The notes beneath the pieces were generated by a model, which saw only the letters and a list, made by a program, of their open reading frames with translations, made no database searches and was not told the DNA's origin. A stretch of DNA of 54,107 nt from Hyphomicrobiales bacterium (lineage in GTDB: Bacteria > Pseudomonadota > Alphaproteobacteria > Rhizobiales > Beijerinckiaceae): positions 1 to 54,107 of the forward strand of contig JAFBAS010000106.1 in NCBI GenBank assembly GCA_019247605.1, read 5' to 3'. Positions 27,317 through 36,331 of the stretch are shown piece by piece. Position numbers and translations under genes: made by a program. Each line of letters opens with the position of its first letter. Positions within the stretch are counted from its first letter, which is position 1.

Positions 27317-28255
27317 CTACTGACCGCCTGTCGCGAGAACTTCGACATCGCCGTCATGGCCGGTGTCCACCTTGAAATCGCGCGCATAAGTCTTGCCCGC
27401 ATGCCGCGCGACGACGCTGTAAAGGCCTTCGGCGAGCGTCATCGTGGCGAAGGCGCCGACCGATTCCTGGACGATGTCGCCTCCGGGGGAGAACACGCTC
27501 CAATTCGTGTCGGCGAGCGCTTCCCCGCCGGGGGTCTCTACGAGCTTGAGCGTCACCGTCGCGGCGCGATGGCGCAAGGTGGCATCGGTCATCCTGCCGC
27601 TTTCAACCTTGATGTCGGTGCGGACGGTCGCGTTCGCGTCCCCATAGGTCGAGACCACATGGTAGACGCCTTCGGCGAGGCGCACGGCCTCGCCCGAGCG
27701 AATGCCGCTGGCCAGTTGATGCCCTTCGGGATCTCCGGGGGCGGGTGTGTAGATCGTGTAGGTGACCTTGGCGCGTGGCACCGGCTGATCGCCGAGCGTG
27801 GCACCGAGCCGCAAGGCGCCGGCCGCGAGGGTGATTTTTTCCGCGATCGGAGTTTCCCCGACGGTGACGCGCTTCGAAGCGCTCGCGAAGCCGTAGCTCA
27901 CATGCACGAAATAATCGCCCCGCTCGAGAGTAAACGCCGGCGCCTCCGCCTTCGAGCGTTGCACGAGCGAGGTGGTATTGTCCTCCATGATCTTGAAGAT
28001 GCGCCATTCGAGCCCGCGCCGGATCGCCCCCTGATCGCCGGAAAATTGAGCCGAAAGCGTCAAGGACCCCATTTGCGACGCGGGGGCGGGCGTTGATCGA
28101 GGCAGGGGTGCCGGCAAGGTCGGCGCCGCGACCGCGGGCGTTTGTGCCTTGCCCGAGCTCGTGAAGGCAAAAACCGCAAGCGACGCCGCAAGGGCGAGGA
28201 CGGGCGTGCTGATCAGGCGGGAAAGGGAAGGCGGCCTCGCTCGGGAAAGCATCAC
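27317..28255 (-). CDS. Exported protein with three tandem beta-sandwich-like repeats, function unknown
   Basis: A 312-residue protein with an N-terminal hydrophobic signal (STPVLALAASLAVFAF) and a proline/alanine-rich linker to about residue 62. The rest consists of three related units of about 85 residues, each with a W/YxIF or IY strand (LEWRIFKIM, VTYTIYTPA, NWSVFSPGG), then a conserved LxxGxYxVxxxYG-type hairpin (LERGDYFVHVSYG, LAEGVYHVVSTYG, LAEGLYSVVARHAG) and a closing basic strand. I do not recognise the family. The fold is probably Ig- or carboxypeptidase-regulatory-like. Its ATG overlaps the stop of the upstream YfhO-like gene by four bases. Confidence 0.7.
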   Translation of the reverse strand: MMLSRARPPSLSRLISTPVLALAASLAVFAFTSSGKAQTPAVAAPTLPAPLPRSTPAPASQMGSLTLSAQFSGDQGAIRRGLEWRIFKIMEDNTTSLVQRSKAEAPAFTLERGDYFVHVSYGFASASKRVTVGETPIAEKITLAAGALRLGATLGDQPVPRAKVTYTIYTPAPGDPEGHQLASGIRSGEAVRLAEGVYHVVSTYGDANATVRTDIKVESGRMTDATLRHRAATVTLKLVETPGGEALADTNWSVFSPGGDIVQESVGAFATMTLAEGLYSVVARHAGKTYARDFKVDTGHDGDVEVLATGGQ

Positions 28256-30675
28256 GGCTCGGTTTCCTCACCCCCATTCCTGAACGCGTCGCGAACGGCC
28301 TCGTAGAGGTGAGTCGGCGACAAGGGATTGAACCGAAACGTAACGATGTGGCGCCCTCGTGGCAGCTCGACGCCTCGGAACAGAAGATTCATGCGCAGGA
28401 CCGGCGCGGGCTCATCGTCGATCGTCGCTTCCCATCCCGGATAATAGAGGTCGTGCAGGACGAGCACGCCTGGCTTGTCCGTGTCCACCTGGATGATCAC
28501 GCAATTGCGCTTGTAGGAGACGATGCGCACAAGCGCCTCGCCTTGAGCGGGCGCCGCGCTCTGGCCGAGCCCGTATTTGCCCTGCAGGTCCTTCAGCGAT
28601 CTTTCGTCGATGAGGGCCTCGTAGGCGCGGTCGAATTCCGGCATTTCGCCGCTCTCGATCACGTCGCTCTCGTCGACGCTGATGAGCTTGTTCGCCACAT
28701 AGGCGCGCGGCGCCGCGTTGCCCAAGTGGTAAACGTAGATCCCGGGGCCGCCATAGATCTCGGTCACCTCGTCAGGGCGAGGATAATCGTTCGGCAAGCT
28801 CTCGATCGGGCGGCCGAGCACCAGGTATTCGAGGCCGAGGAGATTTGCCAATCGGCTGCGCCACCCCCTGAAGGTTTCGGGAAATTGGCGAAGATGGAGA
28901 TCGACCGCGTTCTCGCCGGACCCGGTCAATTGTTCGTAATCGGCGATGCGCAAGGCGTTGTAGCCGAGCGTGTCCTCGAGCTTCTCGATCATCGAGACGT
29001 TCTGCCAGCCATGGGCGAGGCCGAGGATCTCGACGCGCGGCCGCGCACCCTCATCCTTGCGTTCCGAGATGGCTTTCTTCAGCGCCGCGAGACCAGCCCG
29101 CTCCGAAGGGCTCATCGCCCCATAGGCCGAATAATAAGCGGCGGGTTCCCCGTCGATGGCGCTCGCGGCATGGCGTGTCACGAGCTCGCCTGCCGTAATC
29201 GCGGCGATCGCGGTCGCGGCGAGGAGGCGTGCGCGCGCCGTGGTCGCCCTGAGCATCACGACGATACCCGCGCCAGCGATGGCGAAACCGACCAGAATCT
29301 CGCGCAGCGCATACACGGTGTGCCCGGCCTTGATCGAAAGATCGAGCGAGATGGCGAGCGCGCCCATCAGGCAAAGCGTTGCCGCCGCGATGAGGACCGG
29401 TGAGACCGCGCCCGGCACGCGCAGCCGGGGCAAGCCCTCCGTGCAGAACCGGTCGAGAAGCGCGGCCGAAAGCATCGCGAAGGCGAAGTTAAGGATGAAG
29501 GTCGCGTCGGCGGGGCGACGATAAAGGTCGACGCCGGGGACGATGTCGAAAAGCGGCTCGAATAACGGGGTGAAGCGTCCGAGCGCATAGACGAGGGCGA
29601 CGGTCGCGACGATGCCGAAAAATCGCACGCCGCGCCCGAGCGCGCGCCGGCCCGCAAGCCCGTGCCATAGCAAGAGCAGGGCCGGGAGCGTCCCGGCGAA
29701 GACATAGTTGATCGAGCGGTCGGTCCAGCTTCCGTCCGCAACGGTCAGCGGCCCCGGCCCCCAATAATTCACCCCGTTGTCGAGCGTCCCGAAGACGTTC
29801 GGAAACAACAGCGTCGCAAAGCTCTGGGGCGGAAGCGAGCCCATCACGGCAAGCCCGTAGCCGATCTCGGGCCGGTTCGAGCTTTTCAAGAATTGCAGGG
29901 TGAGCAGCACGGGCACCACGATGATGGCGATGCCGGTTGCCGCCATCACGAGTAGGCGAAGCCAATGGTCCTTCAGCCAGGCGAGCGGCCGCCGCGAATG
30001 GAACGCGTGCCTCGCCGCGGCGCCAACGATGAGAGCGCAACCGAAAAAGGCGATCTGATCGCGCCCGAGCGCCATCAACCCGGCAGCGCCGCCGAAGCCG
30101 AAAGCGAGAAGCATCGAGCGCCGATCGAGGGCTTCTTCCAAGGCGAGGAGGGCAATCGGCAGGAAGGAATAGCTCACGATCATGCCGGTGTGCTGCAGGC
30201 GCGCGGCGGCGGAGCCGCCCATCATGAACATCACGGCGGCGAGAAGCGCGGAAGGCGCCACGAAACCCCGGCGAAGGCAGAGGAAGCCGGTCGCGATCCC
30301 GCCCGCGAGAAGATGCGCATAGACAATCCCGTCGAAGGCGAACATCGAGGCCTTGGGACAGAGGTAGGCGAAGAGCGCGAGGGTGGGCGTGAAGATGAGC
30401 GATTGCGGATCGGCGATCGTGGGATGGCCCGAGAAATGATAAGGGTTCCACAGCGGGAAATAACCGTCCGCGAAGGTTCGCCCGAGGAAGCGGAACATCG
30501 GATAGAAGTGGTTCTTGGAGTCCCAGGGCACGACCTTGCCGCTCAACGGCCAGGCGAGGGCGGCGGCGAGCCAGACGGCGAAAATCGAGACGCAAGTGAT
30601 CGTCTTCGTGCCGATGCGCGCGGCAAACGGGCGCAGCCCCGCATCGGCCTGGACAAAGCTCGTGGTGTCGGTCAT
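28252..30675 (-). CDS. YfhO-like polytopic membrane protein (GT-C fold candidate)
   Basis: An 807-residue protein with at least ten hydrophobic segments over residues 25-500 and a C-terminal soluble beta-rich domain. WDSKNHFYPMFRFLG near residue 52 and FPLWNPYHFSGHP near residue 74 fit the first extracytoplasmic loop of YfhO/GT-C proteins, and LHDLYYPGWEATIDDEP with GRHIVTFRF near the end is the conserved YfhO C-terminal signature. Family members are lipid-linked sugar transferases that decorate envelope polymers. It is coupled to the triple-repeat protein gene. Confidence 0.8.
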   Translation of the reverse strand: MTDTTSFVQADAGLRPFAARIGTKTITCVSIFAVWLAAALAWPLSGKVVPWDSKNHFYPMFRFLGRTFADGYFPLWNPYHFSGHPTIADPQSLIFTPTLALFAYLCPKASMFAFDGIVYAHLLAGGIATGFLCLRRGFVAPSALLAAVMFMMGGSAAARLQHTGMIVSYSFLPIALLALEEALDRRSMLLAFGFGGAAGLMALGRDQIAFFGCALIVGAAARHAFHSRRPLAWLKDHWLRLLVMAATGIAIIVVPVLLTLQFLKSSNRPEIGYGLAVMGSLPPQSFATLLFPNVFGTLDNGVNYWGPGPLTVADGSWTDRSINYVFAGTLPALLLLWHGLAGRRALGRGVRFFGIVATVALVYALGRFTPLFEPLFDIVPGVDLYRRPADATFILNFAFAMLSAALLDRFCTEGLPRLRVPGAVSPVLIAAATLCLMGALAISLDLSIKAGHTVYALREILVGFAIAGAGIVVMLRATTARARLLAATAIAAITAGELVTRHAASAIDGEPAAYYSAYGAMSPSERAGLAALKKAISERKDEGARPRVEILGLAHGWQNVSMIEKLEDTLGYNALRIADYEQLTGSGENAVDLHLRQFPETFRGWRSRLANLLGLEYLVLGRPIESLPNDYPRPDEVTEIYGGPGIYVYHLGNAAPRAYVANKLISVDESDVIESGEMPEFDRAYEALIDERSLKDLQGKYGLGQSAAPAQGEALVRIVSYKRNCVIIQVDTDKPGVLVLHDLYYPGWEATIDDEPAPVLRMNLLFRGVELPRGRHIVTFRFNPLSPTHLYEAVRDAFRNGGEETEP

Positions 30676-30947
30676 CGCGCTGCTGATTGCCGCATTTTCT
30701 TGAACGAATCCCTCTCTGGCGCCTCGCCTCGAAGCTCTCGTCTCGAAGCTTTAGCCCCACGGCGAGACATCGGATGCGCTTATCCCGCGCACCTCGTCGC
30801 GCATTTCAGCCCTTCGCGCGAGATTTTCAGGTCCCCACCCGCGCCAAGGTGACATTATGACAGACGAATTCCAAATCCAAGATGAACGAAATCGGTCATG
30901 GCGCGAATAGGCCGATGCGTCCTGGCCCCTCGAGGCGATGTGAGTGA

Positions 30948-32312
30948 TCAGCGCTGTTTGGCCCGCGGCCGAAAACGCCAGGATTTCGAGCCCGCATTGC
31001 CTTTTGCCGTCGCGCCCGCGGATCGGTGCCCTTGGCCGGGTTGCGCGCCGAGTTTGCGACCTTGCTGCCTCGCTCCCTCCTGACCTTGCGATCGGCCACG
31101 CGAATGGGCGTGCGGGCCTTGCTGGTGCGGGCGCGCCTGCATGGAGTGCTGCGCCGGACGATGAGTGGCCTTCCGCGCGCCGGAGGCTTCGAGCGACCCA
31201 CTCACGGGCAAGCGCATGCGGATGAGCTTTTCGATGTCGGCGAGGTAAGGCTTTTCCTCCGCATCGCAAAAGGAAATCGCCATGCCGGCTGCGCCCGCGC
31301 GCGCGGTGCGCCCGATGCGGTGCACATAGGTTTCAGGCACGTTCGGGAGGTCGAAATTCACGACATGCGTCACCGCTTCGATGTCGATGCCGCGCGCCGC
31401 GATATCGGTTGCGACCAACACCTTGACGCGACCGCTTTTGAAGGCGTCGAGCGCGCGCTCGCGCTGATTCTGGCTCTTGTTGCCGTGGATCGCGGCGGCC
31501 GCGATGCCGGCGCCGTCGAGATGGCGCACCACGCGGTCGGCGCCGTGCTTGGTGCGTGTGAAGACGAGGCTGCGCGCCATCAATGGGTCGCCCAACGTCT
31601 CGACGAGAAGCGCGCGCTTGCGCGCCGTCTCGACAAGAACGACGCGCTGGTTCACCTTCTCCACCGTGGTCGCGACCGGCGCCACCGCGACCTTCGCGGG
31701 GTTGCGCAGAAGCTCGTCGGCGAGACGCGCGATGTCGCGCGGCATGGTGGCGGAAAAGAAGAGGCTCTGTCGCGCGCTCGGCAATTTCGGCACGATGCGC
31801 CGGATGGCGTGGATGAAGCCCATGTCGAGCATCTGGTCGGCTTCGTCGAGAACGAAAATCTCGACGCGATCGAGCCGCAGGGCGCCCCCGCCGAGATGGT
31901 CGATGAGGCGACCGGGTGTGGCCACCAGAATATCGACGCCGCGCGCCAGGGCATCGATCTGTGGGCGGGCCGAAACCCCGCCGAAAATCACGGCGCTCGA
32001 GAGCGCGAGATGCCGTCCATAGGTCTTGAAGCTCGCGCCGATCTGGCTCGCGAGCTCGCGCGTCGGAGAGAGGATCAGGGCGCGGCAGCCGCGCGGCTGC
32101 GGCCGATCCCTCCTCGCCGCGAGGCGCTGCAGGATCGGCAGCGCGAACGCCGCCGTCTTGCCGGTTCCCGTCTGGGCGATCCCGCAAAGGTCCTTGCCGG
32201 CGAGAATAGGGGGAATCGCCTGCGCCTGTATCGGGGTCGGCGTGACGTAATGCTCGGTGGCGAGCGCCTTCAATAGCGGCGCTGCGAGGCCGAGCTCGTT
32301 GAATGTCGTCAA
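30948..32312 (-). CDS. DEAD-box RNA helicase (RhlE-like)
   Basis: A 454-residue RNA helicase starting at the TTG at 32312, directly before the Q motif ([24 protein letters not shown]). Upstream in-frame ATG starts would add about 70 unconserved residues. Motif I AQTGTGKT, Ia [40 protein letters not shown] and [12 protein letters not shown] are all present. The C-terminal 70 residues are basic and rich in Gln, His and Gly, an RNA-binding tail. Family role: remodelling rRNA or mRNA, often at low temperature. Confidence 0.92.
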   Translation of the reverse strand: MTTFNELGLAAPLLKALATEHYVTPTPIQAQAIPPILAGKDLCGIAQTGTGKTAAFALPILQRLAARRDRPQPRGCRALILSPTRELASQIGASFKTYGRHLALSSAVIFGGVSARPQIDALARGVDILVATPGRLIDHLGGGALRLDRVEIFVLDEADQMLDMGFIHAIRRIVPKLPSARQSLFFSATMPRDIARLADELLRNPAKVAVAPVATTVEKVNQRVVLVETARKRALLVETLGDPLMARSLVFTRTKHGADRVVRHLDGAGIAAAAIHGNKSQNQRERALDAFKSGRVKVLVATDIAARGIDIEAVTHVVNFDLPNVPETYVHRIGRTARAGAAGMAISFCDAEEKPYLADIEKLIRMRLPVSGSLEASGARKATHRPAQHSMQARPHQQGPHAHSRGRSQGQEGARQQGRKLGAQPGQGHRSAGATAKGNAGSKSWRFRPRAKQR

Positions 32313-32551
32313 GAATGTGCTTTCAAATCGACGCGATGCGCCCCGGCCCCAAAAGCCCGGCGCTTGCGTCTGGGAATGGATGAAGTGCGTGCGTGCCCGA
32401 CTTCGGTTCAGGTCTTTTCGAGCATCGGGCAGGACGAAAACCGCCCTCAGCGGTCCCTCGTTCACGCGGCCATGACGCCGTCGCCGCCAATGGGCGGTCC
32501 GAGCTTCATGTGCGCCGCACAAAAACATTTGTCAAGCAACCTTCGGCAACG

Positions 32552-32819
32552 TTCATCCGTCATGCCCGGGCTTGGCCAACCTTGGGCCGGGCATCCGCGC
32601 CTTCCTCTCAGGCGGTGAAAGAAAAGGTGGGGGGTGCGCGCAACTGATCCCCGGGACAAGCCCGGGGGCGCGCATGATGTCGTGGAGGGTCACGACGCGG
32701 GGCGTATCGCCGCCTCCGTCATGCCCGGCCTCGGCCCGGGCATCCACGCCTTTCTTACCACCGTGGAAGAAAAGGCGTGGGTGCGCGCAACAAGTGCGCG
32801 CATGACGTAGTGGAAGGGC
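32552..32819. repeat. Left half of palindromic repeat array flanking a GIY-YIG gene
   Basis: Part of the 589-bp gene-free stretch between the helicase and GIY-YIG genes; bases 32313-32551 show no recognisable element apart from the helicase upstream region. The array has two kinds of module. One has a stem such as ATGCCCGG/CCGGGCAT (32562-32594 and 32721-32743) followed by a CATCCRCGCCTT tail. The other has GTGCGCGCAAC, a stem CCCCGGG/CCCGGGG (32649-32667) or TGCGCGC/GCGCGCA (32782-32802), and ends GCGCATGAYGTNGTGG. Bases 32632-32819 repeat at 33228-33415. Confidence 0.9.
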
Positions 32820-32901
32820 ACCACGCCGGGGACGGCTATCCGCCAGAGCGCGAATGAGCCTACCCTATTGGGTACGCTAACATAACTGGGAAGATCGTCG
32901 C

Positions 32902-33186
32902 GTGGGTGGCTGGGTGTATATCATGACGAACCGCAAGGACGGCACGCTCTACATCGGCGTGACCGCCGACCTTTCGATGCGCGCCTATCAGCATCGTGAG
33001 GGGCTCGTGCGAGGGTTTACCAAACGATATGGATTGAAGCGCCTCGTCTATTATGAGTTCTTCCCGGACATCCGCGATGCCCTTCAACGCGAGAAAACCA
33101 TGAAGCATTGGCCGCGCGCCTGGAAAGCGCGACTCATCAATGGCTTCAATCCCGATTGGAACGATCTCTACGAGACGCTGGCGTGA
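32902..33186 (+). CDS. Small GIY-YIG nuclease family protein
   Basis: A 94-residue single-domain GIY-YIG protein. The signature YIMTNRKDGTLYIGVT with the paired YIM and YIG strands is at residues 6-21, followed by the helix with Arg (LSMRAYQH) and the metal-binding glutamate region (ALQREKTMKHWPR). It starts at GTG 32902. Family members of this size are putative DNA endonucleases with no fixed role. The gene sits in the middle of a palindromic repeat array, with near-identical 188-bp copies on each side, which suggests a link between nuclease and repeats. Confidence 0.88.
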   Translation: MGGWVYIMTNRKDGTLYIGVTADLSMRAYQHREGLVRGFTKRYGLKRLVYYEFFPDIRDALQREKTMKHWPRAWKARLINGFNPDWNDLYETLA

Positions 33187-33192
33187 TTGTGC

Positions 33193-33541
33193 GTCACGCC
33201 TTTCCTCGGTGCCGAAAGGAAGGCCGTGGGTGCGCGCAACTGATCCCCGGGACAAGCCGGGGGGCGCGTATGACGTCATGGAGGGTCACGACGCGGGGCG
33301 TATCGCCGCCTCCGTCATGCCCGGCCTCGGGCCGGGCATCCACGCCTTTCTTAGCACCGTGGAATAAAAGGCGTGGGTGCGCGCAACAAGTGCGCGCATG
33401 ACGTAGTGGAAGGGCGCACCGCCTCATCCGTCATGCCCGGCCTCGGGCGGCCTCGGGCCTGGCATCCACGCCTTTACCTGCGGTGGTGAAAGAAGGCCTG
33501 GATGCCGCAACGAGTGCGCGCATGACGTGGTGGAGCGCGCC
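33193..33541. repeat. Right half of palindromic repeat array
   Basis: Fills the 355-bp stretch between the GIY-YIG gene and the next gene. Bases 33228-33415 match 32632-32819 over the same length of 188 bp with about seven substitutions. ATGCCCGGCC (33317-33326) and GGCCGGGCAT (33330-33339) form a perfect 10-bp stem. A further, degenerate unit with a duplicated GGCCTCGGG follows at about 33428-33540 and ends directly at the stop codon of the next gene. Confidence 0.9.
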
Positions 33542-34078
33542 TCAACCCTTTTTGCAGCTTGCGAGCAAGGCCCTTAGCTTGTCGCCGATCGCCTTCAGCG
33601 TGACGATCCTGGTGAAGCCTTTGCCTTCAATGCGCATGCCGCCGGGACCGGCGAGCGCCGTGAACATCGGATTGCGCGACGCCACGGTGACGGCGAGCAT
33701 GGTCCCGCCGCTTGCCCGGTCTTCGGCGACGGTTCCGGCGAAGCTCGACCGCACGCCCCCGATCGTGAGCGAGAAGGATTGATTTTCATCGATCTTGGCC
33801 TTCGCCGGGTCGACGAATACGCGAATGGCGACGTCGCCGCTTTGCTGGCCGCAGGCGAACGCGATGACCGGCTGGTCGCCAGGAAGCCCGTAGGAGAGGG
33901 AGAGCCCATCGCTGCGCTTGGCGAGCGACCAGCCGGGCTCCGGCGCGGCGGGTGTGGCGGCGGCGGGGGCGTGCGCCGGCGCATGCCCCTTTGTGGACGC
34001 GGCCTTAGCCACGCCGCAAACGGCGAGGCCCGAAATCAGGAAGGTGAGCGCCAAACGAGCTTGCGGAGCCTTGTGCAT
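33542..34078 (-). CDS. Periplasmic protein of unknown function
   Basis: A 178-residue protein with a signal peptide (LALTFLISGLAVCGVAKAAS) and an Ala/Pro/His-rich linker to about residue 47. The mature part is beta-rich (LSLSYGLPGD, IRVFVDP, SFSLTIGG) with one Cys near the middle (AFACGQ) and one near the C-terminus (LLASCKKG) that could form a disulfide. No family recognised. The ATG at 34078 is preferred over 34108 because GGAAAGAG precedes it and the signal peptide then starts normally. It is divergent from the tlyA-like gene. Confidence 0.68.
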   Translation of the reverse strand: MHKAPQARLALTFLISGLAVCGVAKAASTKGHAPAHAPAAATPAAPEPGWSLAKRSDGLSLSYGLPGDQPVIAFACGQQSGDVAIRVFVDPAKAKIDENQSFSLTIGGVRSSFAGTVAEDRASGGTMLAVTVASRNPMFTALAGPGGMRIEGKGFTRIVTLKAIGDKLRALLASCKKG

Positions 34079-34354
34079 GCGTCTCTTTCCGAGTCTCTTC
34101 CCCTGCATCCCTTGCCTCTGGGCCTCGCAGGAACAAAGCCCGATGTCCAGTTTGGCACGGCTTTTCGCACGCGCCCACCCCCGATTCGCGTTGCGACGGC
34201 AGCCTTTGAGGGCACCGAGCGGCTAAGGCTCTCCCCGATGCGGCTCTGCGAAAGCTCTTGCAAGCACGGCATTGGATTTGAAAGAACGGCGCAACCGGCG
34301 GAAAGGAGCGAGGAAGTGGGGATTTCGCCACCCAATCCATCAGGTGCGATACGA

Positions 34355-35086
34355 ATGAGCAAGAATCGACGCGCCGACACGCTCTTGGTCGAGCGCGGAC
34401 ATTTCGAGAGCAGGGCGCGGGCGAAGGCCGCGATCGAGGCTGGGCGGGTGAAGGCCGATGGCACCCTGGTCTCGAAACCTTCGCTGTCGCTTCCTTTCGA
34501 CGCGGTGATCGAAGCCTCGCCGGCGCATCCTTACGTTTCACGCGGCGGCGTGAAGCTCGCGGCCGCGCTCAACGCCTTCGGCTTCGATCCCAAGGGACGC
34601 GTTTGCCTCGACATAGGCGCTTCGACCGGGGGCTTCTCGGATGTGCTTTTGTCGCGCGGCGCGCGAAGCGTGGTGGCGGTCGATGTCGGCCATGGCCAGC
34701 TTCATGCAAGGCTCAAGGACGAGCCGCGTCTCGTCTCGCTCGAGAACCAGGACATCCGCACGCTCGAGGTCACGCGACTCTGCGAGCCGCCGAGCCTTAT
34801 CGTCATCGATGTGAGCTTCATCTCGCTCAGCCATGTGCTGCCGGCGGCGACGCGGCTTGCCACGGCGCAAGCTCTTCTCGTCGCGCTCATCAAGCCGCAA
34901 TTCGAGGCCGCTCGCGCAAAGGTCAAGAAGGGGATCGTGCGCGATCCCGGCGTGCGAGAACAAGCGTGCCGGCGGGTCGCCGAGGCGCTCGCCGGGCTCG
35001 GGTGGACGGTGCTCGACACGATCGCGTCACCGATTCCGGGAGGCGACGGCAACCTCGAATTCCTCGCCGGTGCGAGGCGTGGATAA
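34355..35086 (+). CDS. tlyA: TlyA family rRNA 2'-O-methyltransferase / S4-domain protein
   Basis: A 243-residue protein. Residues 1-60 form an S4 RNA-binding domain (RADTLLVERGHFESRARAK, IEAGRVKADG), and residues 80-240 form an FtsJ-like methyltransferase (VSRGGVKLAAAL, CLDIGASTGGFSDVLL for SAM, DVSFISLSHVLPA, ALIKPQFEA). TlyA methylates 16S and 23S rRNA; older names call it hemolysin. The start is the ATG at 34355. Its stop overlaps the GTG start of the next rRNA methyltransferase gene by eight bases, so the pair is an operon. Confidence 0.92.
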   Translation: MSKNRRADTLLVERGHFESRARAKAAIEAGRVKADGTLVSKPSLSLPFDAVIEASPAHPYVSRGGVKLAAALNAFGFDPKGRVCLDIGASTGGFSDVLLSRGARSVVAVDVGHGQLHARLKDEPRLVSLENQDIRTLEVTRLCEPPSLIVIDVSFISLSHVLPAATRLATAQALLVALIKPQFEAARAKVKKGIVRDPGVREQACRRVAEALAGLGWTVLDTIASPIPGGDGNLEFLAGARRG

Positions 35087-36317
35087 GACCGTGCTCATCT
35101 CGCGCATGGGCGAGCGCGGCGACGGCAAGGTCGCGGGCTCGGGCGAGGCGTTCCACCTTCCTTTCGTCCTGCCCGGCGAGGAGGTGGTGGCGCGGCTCGA
35201 AGCGCGCGGGCCAAAGCTCGTCTCGATCGAGCGGGCGAGCACCGACCGCATCGCGCCTTTATGCGCTCATTTCGGCACCTGCGGGGGTTGCAAGCTCCAG
35301 CACTGGCGCCACGAACCTTATCTTTCCTGGAAGCGCGAGCTCGTGGTCGATGCGCTCGCCGCGCAAGGCATCGAGGCTCCGGTTGCGCCCATCGTCGATG
35401 CTCATGGCGCCGGGCGGCGCCGGGTGAGCTTTCACGCGAGGCGCGAAGGCGAGCGGGTGCGCACGGGCTTCATGCGGGCTTCCTCCCATGACCTCATCGA
35501 CATCGACGCCTGCCCGATCCTGGCGCCGGCGCTTTCAGGCGCGCCTCGCCTCGCGGCGCGCCTCGCCGCGATCCTGACGCGATCCGGCAAGCCTCTCGAC
35601 ATCGTGGTGACCGCGAGCGAAACCGGTCTCGACGTCATGGTCAAGGGCCGCGGCAGCCTGCCTCTGGCGGAGCGCCAAGAGGCCGTCGCGTTCGCGGCAG
35701 GCGAGGACCTGGCCCGGCTCTCCAATCATCACGAGGTGATCGTCGAGCGTCGCGCCCCGGTGATCGCGATCGGGGATTGCCGCGTCGTGCCGCCGCCCGG
35801 CGCCTTCCTGCAAGCGACGGTGCAAGGCGAGGCGGTGCTGGCGAAGCTCGTCGGCGAGGCGCTCGGCAAGGCCAACCGGCCGCCGCGCCGCATCGCGGAC
35901 CTCTTCTGCGGCGTCGGGCCTTTCGCGCTGCGCCTTGCGCGTGCCGCGCAGCTCATGGCGGTCGACGGCGATGAGGCGGCGGTCGCGGCGCTGGCAAAAG
36001 CTGCTCGCCACACGCAAGGGCTCAAACCCGTCGAGGCGAAAGCGCGCGATCTTTTCCGCCGCCCCTTGCTCGCCGGCGAGCTTGCGGAATTCGAGGCCGT
36101 CATCCTCGATCCGCCGCGCCAGGGGGCAGAAGCGCAGGTGCGGGAACTCGCACGCTCGAAGGTCGCGCGCATCGTCTATGTCTCGTGCAACGCCTCGACA
36201 TTCGCGCGCGACGCGAAGACGCTGATCGCGGGCGGCTATCGGCTCGACGCCGTCTTGCCGGTCGACCAGTTTCGCTTCAGCCCTCATGTGGAGCTCGTCG
36301 CGGCCCTTGCCCGCTGA
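35079..36317 (+). CDS. 23S rRNA/tRNA uracil-5 methyltransferase (RumA/RlmD-TrmA family)
   Basis: About 412 residues from the GTG at 35079; ATG 35106 is an alternative. The N-terminus (TVLISRMGERGDGKV) looks like a TRAM domain. CAHFGTCGGCKLQHW plus the later C of DACPIL give the 4Fe-4S cluster cysteines seen in RlmD. The SAM site is DLFCGVGPFALRLA, followed by LDPPRQGA and the catalytic VSCNASTFARD. It would make 5-methyluridine in RNA; which nucleotide is not decidable. It ends 14 bp from the convergent prpE gene. Confidence 0.9.
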   Translation: MDKTVLISRMGERGDGKVAGSGEAFHLPFVLPGEEVVARLEARGPKLVSIERASTDRIAPLCAHFGTCGGCKLQHWRHEPYLSWKRELVVDALAAQGIEAPVAPIVDAHGAGRRRVSFHARREGERVRTGFMRASSHDLIDIDACPILAPALSGAPRLAARLAAILTRSGKPLDIVVTASETGLDVMVKGRGSLPLAERQEAVAFAAGEDLARLSNHHEVIVERRAPVIAIGDCRVVPPPGAFLQATVQGEAVLAKLVGEALGKANRPPRRIADLFCGVGPFALRLARAAQLMAVDGDEAAVAALAKAARHTQGLKPVEAKARDLFRRPLLAGELAEFEAVILDPPRQGAEAQVRELARSKVARIVYVSCNASTFARDAKTLIAGGYRLDAVLPVDQFRFSPHVELVAALAR

Positions 36318-36331
36318 CGGATCGGCCCGCT

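Noticed and set aside
27114-27323. 69-codon open frame on the plus strand in the 414-bp gap
   Set aside because: No ribosome-binding site, no recognisable domain and partial overlap with the end of the triple-repeat gene.
32552-33541. CRISPR-like array
   Set aside because: Repeats are long, modular and self-complementary, spacing is irregular, there are no unique spacers of equal length and no cas genes.
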